Shown here one piece after another: positions 45,183-55,700 of a stretch of 64,000 nt of DNA (positions are counted from its first letter, which is position 1; each line of letters opens with the position of its first letter). The translations under genes and the position numbers were made by a program. The notes beneath the pieces were generated by a model, which was not told the DNA's origin, did not search any database, and saw only the letters and a list, made by a program, of their open reading frames with translations. The stretch covers positions 110,625,054-110,689,053 of the forward strand of contig OW121846.1 in NCBI GenBank assembly GCA_933228895.1, in the 5' to 3' direction. This stretch comes from Platycnemis pennipes. Taxonomy: Eukaryota; Arthropoda; Insecta; Odonata; Platycnemididae.

Positions 45183-45417
45183 ATGTAAATTGGAGGGGTG
45201 GGCGGGGGCCTTCTGGAGCCCCATGGCACTTATACCTCTTTAGATCCGTTGTGCCAACCCACATTTAACCTGCCCACCACTTGCAGACAGGGGACAAGAG
45301 CACCACGATAGAGGTATGGAGGGGGGGCAACTCATCCAACCTCCGTCTGGACCCAACGTTGCTTAACTTTGGTGATCTGACGGGAACCGGTGTATCAATG
45401 TGGCTAGGCCCTTGCCC
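45183..45417 (-). mobile_element. 5S-rRNA-derived SINE with target-site duplication
   Basis: Read on the - strand, the insert begins AGCCACATTGATACACCGGT, TCCCGTCAGATCACCAAAGT and TAAGCAACGTTGGGTCCAGA. This follows the 5S rRNA sequence, including its internal promoter A box (AAGTTAAGCAACG-type). The 5S-like head of about 100 bp is followed by about 130 bp of unrelated tail. The insert is flanked by identical 14-bp copies of AAAGAGGGTGATAA at 45169-45182 and 45418-45431, showing retroposition into the LINE. This is a SINE, not a 5S gene: the head lacks the first few bases and the terminal part of 5S. Confidence 0.85.
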
Positions 45418-46584
45418 AAAGAGGGTGATAAGTTAATGTGAGAACTACAGGATGATAAGTTTGATTTCTCATGCAGCAAGTGTCATGCGTACAATCATCA
45501 GTAGAAGGGTGGAAAAGAGAAAAATTTTATTCGTAGGTGAAAATCAGTTTGGGTTGTGTTTGAGTAGCTCAACACAGGATGCAGCTGTGATGATGAGAAT
45601 TTAAGTGGAAAGGAAGATAAAATATAATCAGGATATATCTAAATGTATTGTAGAGTTTGAAAAAGTATTTGTTAGGGGTAGTTGAGAAAAGTTATGAGCA
45701 ATATTGCAGAAGACAAGAATGGATTGGAAGAACAGAAGAATGATTCAGAATTTATACATGGCCCAGAATGTGTGAGGGTGGCTGGCGGAGAATCAGATTG
45801 CTTGGTAATAGTGAGAGAGGCTAGGCAAGACTGTCCTTTGTCACTGGTACTTTTTATATTTGGAGGAAATTGTGGAGCAGGTGTGAGACGGACTTCATGC
45901 TGGTGTCAATTTAGGGTAAGAGTTAAGAAAGTAAGGTTTGTAGATGATCAGGCACCAGTCAGCAAGTCAGTCAAGGGCTTACTAAAAGTAATAGGTTCAT
46001 TACAAAAGCATTGTGAAATGTGTGGAATGACGATAAACAATAAGAATTCAAAAGCAATGGGATTATCCAGGACATAAGTGGCAAGATTAAATTTAAAAGT
46101 GGAAGGCTGGAGATGGTGCAATTTACCTACTTGGGTGGCTTATTGGTGGGAAAGGTAATGCAATGACTTGTAGAATTGGTCTGAAGGGGAATTGTTTTGA
46201 CAAAAGAGATGTTTGCTATTAGAAGAAAATTAATCATAGGTCTTTGAGCAGGGACTTAAAGAAAAGATTATAGCATATGGCACTGTATGGCATGAAAACA
46301 TGGATTATAAGGAAAAGAGATGAGAATAGACTGCTTTTGAGATGTGAGTGTGTGGTAGGATGGAGACGTTAAGGTGGGTAGAAAGGAAAGTGAACGTGAA
46401 AGGAGTGGAGATGGTGGGGATGGAAAATAAGTTGATTGAGGTAATTAGGAGAAGGCTGAAAGTGTGGCTGGAGATGGTTTTTAATGGGCGAGGGTGTTTT
46501 TAAAGGTATGATAGAGGATAGAATGTTGGATAAGCAGGATAGTGAGAGGAGAAGAACAAGAAGAAAGTTCTTGTGCTCTGCCAG

Positions 46585-46760
46585 GGTATCTTCTGAGTGA
46601 ATTCTCCATGGGTCCTCATCCAGGTTGGGCTCCCCATGTGTACCGATGTTCTGATGAAACTCTTGCTCATCATCTGAAGGTGATGAGCAAGTCATTCATT
46701 AGTGGAGATTAGGAGCCTAACCTGGATGAAGACCCTTTGAGAATTCACTCAGATGAACAG
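46585..46760. mobile_element. Inverted Penelope-type module with perfect inner hairpin
   Basis: Left arm 46585-46634 (CTGAGTGAATTCTCCATGGG, CATCCAGGTTGGGCTCC) is matched in reverse complement by 46712-46760. In the centre, CTTGCTCATCA (46662-46672) pairs perfectly with TGATGAGCAAG (46681-46691) around an 8-base loop. On the - strand the order TGATGAGCAAG, AGTTTCATCAGAACATCGGT resembles hammerhead-like Penelope end repeats, with the GAAA core changed to GAAC. Confidence 0.55.
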
Positions 46761-46779
46761 GTAGTTTGAATAGAATGAT

Positions 46780-48745
46780 GGGTAGTAGGAAGTACACAAA
46801 ACTAAAGAAGGATGTCATTCGATGGATAGGATTCATGGGAAGAATATTTAGTTCATTAAAACTTGCCTTAACTAGCAGAGCACTAATAAAAATGATGTTT
46901 AAATTGGTTTTTTGATCTCTAGGGTAATTTCATCAGTTGCAATGCAGGAAATTTTTCTTCAGTTTCAGAGATTTTTAAAGTTTTTTAGTTCCCTGGTTAA
47001 GTATTAGCAAATGAAACGAGAAGGGAAATAATGATGTGAGGATTTGATGCAGAATTGTATCATAATGTGTTTTTTTTTGCTTGTTAGGTTATATGTAATT
47101 TATTTTTAGTTATCATGGATCTTATTTGATCAGAATGTATCAAATAAGATCCTCTGGTTTGAGAAGTATTCAATCTCAATCTTACTAGACTAAAATATGA
47201 AGACAGCCTTTGGTAATTGAGAAAGTGCCAATTATGCACCTAGAATGATCTCCAGTAAATTGTGAGAAACATTGATTTGACCACGTCTACGTCAACCATG
47301 TTACCTTGCTAGCTGCCACGAGGGTGTATAGCAGTTCACAAGATGTCAAAATGACATTTTGCTCTTTTGCTTAAGAGGTCGAAACTGAAAATTCTCTGAT
47401 TAGATATATCCTATGAATATAAAATTAAGCACTGTCCTGGGTTGCTTTTACCAACCAAAATCAGAAATTTCAGCTTACAGTAAGGAGAAATATCATTGAT
47501 TCGTCAATTTAAAAGGGGGGAATTTAAGAAAATTAAGGTTAATAGAGTATAAAAATGTGATGTAATGCATTTAGAAAGAAGGCTTGGTTCCAAAGTGTTT
47601 CCGTGTTTTCCATTACTAATCTAAATATACATGAGACCCTTTGGTATAATATACACATTTTTGCTTTATAATAATAGGCTACCCCAAAATAGTGGCAATG
47701 AAGTTCACTCCAGAGTCCCTCTAATACCATTGCAGAACTTATATTTTAGTATCTCTCGTGAGATAAATTCGCAGCTCTAAAAAATAGAGCAGTTTTGAAA
47801 TTTGTAACCTGTGATTTTATTCCTTGTGAGAATGCTTTTTACCCTCAAACCCGTCGCCGAGTGAAAGACGAGTGAAGAGCACATGGCAGTATATTGCGAA
47901 AACAATTTGTTTTTAAATTAAATTGTGATGAGATTGCGGTGTGGAGTCATGTTATGAAGCACTGTAAAAGTAGTACAGCAAACAGTTACCGCGCATGGCA
48001 GGAACGACGTCGTGTGTGTTGACGCGTTTTTTCAAGGTCACCCACCCGTTCGTGCTCAATGGAGTCCTCTACTCCTGAGCCCTATGCAACCAGTTGGACG
48101 CATAGGAATTGTTGGGAAAGAGCACAGCCAGGAGGCTGAATATTTCGCCTTCTGCGGGCAACAAATTTTTTACTGTGGAGTAAATATTTTCGAAATCCGT
48201 GTCTTAAAGCATTTGGACGCCTCGTAATGGTATTTTTTTGCTGTAGACTTGGTGGTCACCTGTAGAGTACTTACTACATTGATAGTATTGCTGAGCAGGA
48301 GTGATATTATTTGTAATGTGCATTCATATATTGGTATTAAATACACTGTGATAAAATAATTACTGATTAGAAAAAACAGCCCGCAATAATTCATTGACAA
48401 CTTCTGACCTCGAATTTATAATTGCAAAGTAGCAGGCGATGCAAATGGTGAGGGAGAAGTCGGGAAGTGCATGGAACACATCTGGAGGAAGAGTGAGTAG
48501 AACAGTTAACTATGACGATGAAAGCTGTGGTAGATGATAGAAAATTATATAAATGGTGAAGGGGAGGTAAAATGGGCGTTTTGATCGGAGGAAGGAACAA
48601 GTAAGTCAACAGGTCATGTCACTCTATTGGCCTAAATCATGTGAAGAAATACGTGTTTGTGGCTGTAGCGAATGATTCGAAATAATTTGCAAATAATCGA
48701 GGAAAAAATTGTATTAACGTCGATACTTCAGAAGCTCCTTGCATC
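46780..48745. other. Spacer with no recognised feature
   Basis: AT-rich sequence. Short frames (for example 48012-48227) show no motifs. CpG content begins to rise near 47990. Confidence 0.4.
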
Positions 48746-49382
48746 TCAGGTGGTAAATGCGAACACCATTGGTTTGTGAAAGGTACGGCGATGGGAGATC
48801 TTCGGGCAGCTTCCCTCTATCGCCCGCTGTCTCTGCCGCCCTCGCCATTTACCGGTGCAGTCTCCCGAGATATGGCACTCCTGCTCGACAGCCGCCACGT
48901 GACGTACCGTGTACTTGCGGGGCGGGTCGGGCGGTTATCATCCGCCCGGCTGGAGCGAGGGGCGCGGGAGGAGGTTTCGCAGGGCGAGTTCGGAGAGGTG
49001 AGGGGCGAAGCGGAGTGCTAAGGGAGAAGAGACACGCACGGCGGCTCGGGCTGACCTATACTTGGCTGCTGTGTGGCAGTCACTGTGGTCGTCTTCCCCC
49101 GCCTCCCGACGTCCCTCCCGCCCACTCCCTCGCCCCCCGCGGCCTAAATAGAGCGCGCAGCTTTAGTCGGTTCGCACCACTTTGCTGAGGCGTGGCATGC
49201 TCTCGGGCGCCATCGGTCGGCCCGCCGCGCCGGCGGAACGCCGCTTCCCGCCATCGCTAGGGCCGACGCTCGCGCCAGTGACTCGCCGGAAGTCCGCGGC
49301 CGGACCGCGCGCTCGGGCGTTGGATGCCGCGCTGGAGCGCCCAGGGTGCGCGGAGTGAGCGCCAGAGGCTGCGGCAGCTTCC
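48746..49382 (+). promoter_or_regulatory. CpG-island-like promoter region of the exon at 49383
   Basis: This is the most GC- and CpG-rich block in the window (for example GGCGCGGGAGG near 48960, CCGCCGCGCC near 49221). It directly precedes a first coding exon. A CCTAAATAGAGCGCGC stretch at about 49142-49157 could be a weak TATA-like element, with CTTTAGTCGGTTCG just downstream as a possible start region. The long frames in this block (48757-49188 and the - strand frames after 49163) are a side effect of few AT-rich stop codons and carry no recognised motif. Confidence 0.5.
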
Positions 49383-49620
49383 ATGGGTCTGGCGGAGAGT
49401 GCGATGACCCCGTCCCCCGTCAAGCGATCTCCCTCCGCACGTACCCCTCCTCAAGGCCTGGTGGCTCCCGGTCCCCCCGGCGGCCGGGAAGAGACGGCAC
49501 GTGTGGCTGTATTGGCCGACGGTACGTGCGCCTTCTTCAAAGGCAGACGCCGGTCAAACTCCGCCTCTGGTCCATCCGGGGCTGATGCGTCTCGGCTGGA
49601 TCGCCTTTCGGAGGAGACAG
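49383..49620 (+). CDS. First coding exon, unknown protein
   Basis: ATG at 49383 lies in a strong context (GCTTCCATGGG). The frame of 79 codons plus one base ends at a donor (GAGACAG|GTAACT) at 49621, phase 1. The frame meets a stop just inside the intron, which supports splicing. The peptide is Pro/Ser/Gly/Arg-rich (SAMTPSPVKRSPSARTPPQG), then RVAVLADGTCAFFKGRRRSN and SRLDRLSEETG. TPSPVKRSPS looks like proline-directed kinase sites. A second in-frame ATG lies eight codons in. I do not recognise the family. The phase would fit splicing to the exon that follows the C1 exon of the upstream gene, so it may be an alternative first exon. Confidence 0.6.
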
Positions 49621-52185
49621 GTAACTAGACAGACGAGTGCCCACCCCTCTCCTAAGCCACCAAACCAGACCCTGCGGGCGACGGGTGTATTTTTTTCCGT
49701 GAGATCTTCTGTAGGTATTTAAAAGAGTGATGATTCCGATCCATGAACGTGAATGAGGTGATTCGGTTTCTCGGAATGTATCTCATACCTTAGGTTTTAT
49801 CTGGTGGAAGTATTCATTAATTACAACAGAAATAGTTTATCGCGGTTTGACGTGCTAATGAACGTTTTCTCAAGGTAACAACTGTTATGAATGTGATCTT
49901 ATAACATTGATGCTCACAACTCCGAACACCTAGATCTGCAATATCAAGACTGAAGTGTTGGTAAATACTTGATATCTTTGTCAACTCTGGATTTGAGTTT
50001 TCACGGTGATCAATTTTTAAAGTCATGGAAGAATTCTGGCATGGATTTGAGAATATTTTCTTCGAATTGTTTTTCCGTTATCGTTTTGCGTGTCTTTGCA
50101 CAATAGTGCAACAGTGATGCATCAGATTTTCATAAATAATTTCAGCGAAATTTTATTGACTTGAAATTAATCTTTGAGTAGTTTATGATCAAATTTGAAC
50201 CCTCTTGTGTTTATCTGTTATGCCTAAATAGTTTTCAACTTATGTAATTGAGAGTTAATATAAGGTGTATGTACGCATATAATACGCAAGGTTTGATTTA
50301 TTAGGACTAAATATTAGGTTAATAGTTAATATTGGGTGGGTTTATTATGGTCATTCATTGTTTTCAAGCTCTTTAGGGATGCCATCAAAGAAAGTTGTTT
50401 CCCACAGTATAATTAAGTCTTTCGTGGTTCTACTGATTGTGATGACATCCTGACAATTTTCACTACTGAGAACAGAACTTGACTATGAATAGTTCTAGTA
50501 CATTTTTGAGCAATAAAATTGGTTGCTCACAATTAAAAGATGAATACACGCACCTTTAAAGCAATCTGGGTGTGATTTTCGAAGGATTGCGGCATTTTTT
50601 GTGTGTGGGGAATAACTTTATTATTAAGTTGTTTCGTAGTTTAGTTTATAGCATGAAACTGTCATATTTAAATCAAGAAAAAAGGATACAAAGTTTTTAG
50701 AAAAATTGTCTTCATCCCCTCAACTCTCACGAAATATTATTTTGTGTCCGGTTACTACTGGTTGAAGTAACTTAAATAAAATTTACGTGATTATGATGTA
50801 AAATGTGCTGGCATTTTAATGTTTGTAACTGCAGAATAAAGGCCTCAAAACGGAGATTATTCACCAGGATAAAAATAGGGCTCTCCAATTGCAAAGTTTT
50901 AATTATTTTATCACGTCTCAGCAGCAGTATGGATTTCTCATAGACTTTTCGTTTGACTACAGAGGTAGATTCGTACTATATGTGGCGGAATTGATGAAAT
51001 TTGTGAAATTTATTCCTTTGCTTTTATCATAAGTGTTACCATTTGTATTAAAATATTTTAACTTTTCTTAATGGACTCTTACGTTGCCTTTTGAGGTTTT
51101 CAAATCGTCATCCCAAATAATTTTCTGCCTCTGTCCTTCTGTATTTGTGAGATATTCATTTCTGGAAATTCATGTCTACTTAATGTTGATGTAATTTCTG
51201 CATTTATTTATATTTTGAGAGCTAAGGAGCTGTTGCTTCTTTAAAATTTGCCATTAAATATTTTTTTACGTTGAAAGAAAGTGGCATGAATGATCCAAAC
51301 AAACTGAGAAATGAGAGTGCTTAATATGATATTCAGGGCTTCGTTTAGTGGTCTGTGAATAAGTTGGGAAGTGTAATTTGACATTCTTGACTGTACGTTT
51401 GTAATTTTAAGTATATTAATGGGCTGTGAATAGAGAAAATAATGATTCTTGAACCTGAAGTATTATATAAATGGGTCATTGGAAATTTTAATCCTGTAGT
51501 AAAAGGCAGGTTTGCAAGTTGTTTCAAATGCTTGCTGATATCTATAGTAAATCTTCCTGCAAGCTGCAACAAGGTGAAAATGATGGGGGTTTTATGTCAC
51601 CAAACTTTAAGGGTGGGTGGGGAGAAGATTAATAGGAATCGAAAAGGGAGATATGTAATTTAGTGTACTATTGTCGTTTGTCATACTATTCATTGCGGTC
51701 GCGAGTGGTCCATGGTAAACATGAATAATTGAATGTATCTGTTCAACAGTCCATTTTTCCGTTTTCATCACATTTTCCCAACATGCTGATGTAGAGTGGA
51801 GATGCAATTATATTTTTTCTGTTCATCTCGATCTCCTTCGATTTTAATTTTTCCATAACTTAATTTAACGTACAATCTTTGATAATGCAGTGATTCTCAC
51901 CCGAGACCCTCCGAAAGCCAAAGGCCTCTTTGAGTATCTTTGATGGGCTTTCAAGTGAAATATTCTGCTTTATTTGTATCGTAATATCTTTATGGCGTAA
52001 GAATTATCCGTTATAGATGGGTTTAGTAAATTATAGCTTTTTGGGAACTGATACTATCTTAGTTATAACACTGATAAAACATAGCCTCTACTTTTCGGGG
52101 GCATGTAGTCTTCCCTTCCTTAGACGAGTAAAGTGAAGAGTACGACCGTATGGTCTAGTGTGGATGAGGCGATTGCAGGGTTGGG
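49621..52185. other. Probable first-intron sequence, nothing recognised
   Basis: AT-rich DNA downstream of the donor at 49621. No second exon, RNA gene or transposon end was recognised. Confidence 0.45.
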
Positions 52186-52780
52186 TGGATTTTTTTTGCT
52201 ACAAAGTACTTCGGGGTAATTTTAGTAACAGGTTTAAAGCCTTCGTATAAGCCCGGTGAGCGTTCACTATGTAACAGAGGATGCTGGCTTGACGGTGAGT
52301 TCTGGGTTTAATATCTGCGGCAGAAAGCGGGCGCGAAGAAATATTGGAAGAGCGGAAACGATTATCGAAGTTATTGTTGCGTGAATTCATAGTTTGGGAC
52401 TGGGAAGTTTGTTTTTGATTTCCTCGAAAACGTTTCCGTTATGTTTCGTTATTTCTAGGTTTGGGAGACTCCTTTTGATGAAAACTTAATTTTTTGCCAT
52501 CTTTCAGCTTTCATGGCATGCGTTGATCCTCTCTGTAAATCAATAGCATCACTAGTGTTTGTCACGGAGTTTACAAATAAGGGTAACGATGGTTGCCCCC
52601 CAATCAACCTGCGTAGATAAGCGTGCATCGCAACAGATTAAACAAAGTAGCACATTTTCGTAGGCAATTGGAACGGTCTGCCCTTGTTTGTTTCTAAAAT
52701 GGAGGAGTGATTTGTCATGGTCGCGGTATAATTTGAGTAGTAAAAAGACTTGCCATTGGTAAAACTGCAATAGTTACCGC
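52186..52780 (-). pseudogene. Possible retroelement gag-like remnant
   Basis: On the - strand two frames (52770-52552 and 52390-52199) with a broken link read like the end of a basic, Asn/Gln/Ser-rich polyprotein: STHAMKAERWQKIKFSSKGV, KRFRGNQKQTSQSQT with MNSRNNNFDNRFRSSNISSR and PLSAADIKPRTHRQASILCY. Basic Asn/Arg-rich linkers of this kind occur in LTR-element gag proteins, but no zinc knuckle, protease or LTR is seen. The identification is weak. Confidence 0.25.
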
Positions 52781-52789
52781 GACTGTGTT

Positions 52790-55700
52790 GTTTTCGAAGT
52801 TTTCAAAGCAGGATTTAAACAGTACAACTTCCTTTTTGGCAAAGACCCAAGGAATCAATGTTTTCTAAAATAAAGTTCTTAGTAATGAAATGAAATATTT
52901 AAAAAATTATATTAGTCAATAGACGAGATAAATGAAGGCACAGTTGCACAAGAGGTCAGTAGCTTTGATGATTATCCTCTTCGGTCCAACGTGTACCATT
53001 TAATTCTACAATTTAAAGGAAAGTTGAATGAAATGCCAAAAATCTGATTCCTATAAACTTTTGTTATAGTTGTGCATCACCTCCGCACCATTTTAAGTGG
53101 ACCGAGTATGCAGGTTGACATAAGACTTAAGACCTCACGTCCTCTCGCAATGCTGAAGGTGAAGGTCGTTCAGGAAAACTAATGACAACTTGAAACGGCG
53201 TCTTCCTTCCCCTTGTAGCACGTGGCTATTGCTGGATTTTCAAGGGCCTTTAACATATTTAAAATAACAATAATTGGTATAGGAATTCTTTACCAGTCCC
53301 CAAGCTGAGGTTGAGTTATTTGAAACTCTCCCGGTTTTAATAAGCCGCATGTGGTTTTGCACTTCAAGTAATTTTATTATACCATCATTATTTATATCCA
53401 TTGAAGATATTAGTTCCAGAGATTTGTCAATGGTATCGTTCATGTCAAAAAGGTGAATAATGTAGTCTCCTCATTGTGAATCAAATAATTATCTCAGGTT
53501 TTCGGTATTCCCGATTCAACTAAAGCTACTCGCTAGCAGACGACACGCCAACGGACGTGTCGTCTGCCTACATGTATATAACTAGTATACCTACCTATGT
53601 TCATATGACACAGTATGTGTCACATCATCATCATACATCTGTGTGTTTATACACAGAGTATACATATTGAAATGTGAGGGCCTGAACTGACCTCGGACAG
53701 CACAAAAACAACAAACTTTTTCTCGTATTATGTTTTAGAAGTAGCAAAAAAGTACCAGAACAGTAAATAAGTCCGTATGGAAATGTTTTTGTTTTTGCTA
53801 TAGGACGCTTACAAGTAGTGCTAAAATGGCAATTTAATTGTTACTAAATCGATTTTATTAGTTAAAAAAATGTTTAATGAATTTCTACAGCCGATGCCTG
53901 TAGAACTGTTTGCGTTATGCCTACAGATAGGAACTGTTTAGACCAGATGCGGTATTGGAAAGCAACCATGTCGTCAAATCGTGACAGTTACTAGTTCGAA
54001 TCGTTCGTGGGTGCACCTGTCTTATAGCGCGGTGTATTGGAAATTGTGCGCTATTTTCCCGCTACGTGAAACCCGTGCGTTGTGCCTTAGCTTTTCTTCA
54101 AACGTTGGGAATCCGATCGTCAATATTTGTGGGTAGGCTTCACCTTAATATTATGAAAGTGTGTAGCAATATGAAGCATGGCTTATCAATGGATAATTGT
54201 ATGGATATTCCGGCTTTGACATATACCTACTTGTCTCTGAGCAGTGTTCATGAACGTGCCGCGAATATCTCATAAAAGTATGACGTGAAACCTGATCGGC
54301 GCCAATTTTCCTTCCCGTAGGTTCTTGGCGACGGGACTGGAAAATTCGGCCATTATGGAAGAGTCCTGGAGGTCTCAGGAATTAATTTTTTATATTCTAC
54401 CAAATGTTAAGTGACATGTAAAGAACCCAACTAGAATGAAAAGTTACGATGCCTATCTGTCCAGATCATCGTCATCTGCTGCTGCTTCAGAACTGTTTGG
54501 TAATTGGTCATTCATAACAAGTACATAAAAATGCGGAGTTGGATCGAAAATATCGCTGTGACGCACGAGAGAAAACGAGATTTATCTTTAGAGTAGGGTT
54601 TTAGTCTTTGTTTACGCGTAATATTTTGATTTTTGTACTACTTCAAAACGAAATACGTATGAAAAAATCTATAAAACTCGTTGACATAGTTTTTATAAAG
54701 CTGCCCGTGGCTTATCGAAGGCTATGATCTAATCCATGGGGCTATCATAAACGAAGTCGAAAAATCAATACTATTCTGCCTTTATTGGTTTTTATGCCAA
54801 ATTCGATCTCCTAGAGTAGAGAGGACAATTTTTATAAACGTGGATGTTCCTCTAAATGTCAGTTGTGTATTTGTCACTCGTTTATAAACGAACTACAACG
54901 AAGTATACTCGTACAAATCTGGTGTAAGTGATACTAATGCTAGTAAGAAAAATGCATTGGTTGGCTACGTTTGTCATGTGCCTATTCACTCATTCCAAGA
55001 TTTATATTATATAAAATCATGGAGGAAATATTGCTCTACAAATTTTCTGTGATCCTCTACTCTCAAACTATCGGCAGTTCCTTATCGTACGTGTGCGTAT
55101 CTTTTTTCTGTGTTTTAAAGCATTTAATATAAGTTTCCTCTCTGTAGTCGAGCCCAGTGTCAACTTAAACGACGAACACATTAAGTCGAAGAAGGAAAAA
55201 TCAATATTTTTATTGGTAAAAATTGAATATTTTGATGCTTTACGCCAGAAGTATAAGTGCCTGTCTCACACGGAGTGTTCGAGGGGGATACTAGACGGTG
55301 ACTTTTTCACCGAGCCCAGTTTGGTGCCTTGCGAAAAGGACTCTTTGTGGTAAACGCTAATAACATTGATCCTGAAATATATTTTTCTAAGAGTTCTTTT
55401 TTCCCGTCATCCTGCGAATCTTATCCAATACCGGGCTCGACTACGGAGAGGAAACTTATATTTAAATGCGCAATATCTCCATTGAAAGAAGACCCTTAGC
55501 GCTAAGGCTAAGAGGCCAGCTAGCCTCCACCACCGCCTTACTCAGTAGCCACTATGAAGAAGTCTCTTCTAGTCAGCGACGTGCCCTTGTTTTGCGCCTC
55601 TGTTTCGAAGTTGTCATCACAGAGACCAAATACAATCTATTCCCTCTTGAATCTCCTCTTGAAAAAGAATAGCAGGTCGACAGATTCTTTGATTATTAGA

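Larger units (their letters stand above)
43960..46560 (+). mobile_element. L1-like LINE, heavily decayed, with a nested SINE
   Basis: Scattered ORF2 pieces run along the + strand: MKKWNVRALTGAKQREYQEL near 44130, DEKNSRENNGCC near 44260, then, after a hAT-like end near 44422, WNELD-type linker pieces near 44880-45130. At 45682-46077 the RT core reads ARQDCPLSLVLFIF, KVRFVDDQAPVSKS (the FADD catalytic box, changed to FVDD) and CGMTINNKNSKAMGLSRT. FTYLGGLLVG follows near 46120. The 3' part runs to about 46550. A 5S-derived SINE interrupts it at 45183-45417. Stops are everywhere. Confidence 0.75.

Noticed and set aside
45320..45417. 5S rRNA gene
   Set aside because: The 5S similarity covers only part of the molecule, joins an unrelated tail and is flanked by a target-site duplication, so it is a retroposed SINE.
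48757..49188. 143-codon + strand frame in the CpG-rich block
   Set aside because: It lies in GC-rich DNA where stops are rare, has no conserved motif, and overlaps the likely promoter of the better-supported exon at 49383.
49163..49454. Two long - strand frames over the CpG island
   Set aside because: They are antisense shadows of the GC-rich promoter and first exon, with Arg/Ser/Gly-rich composition only.
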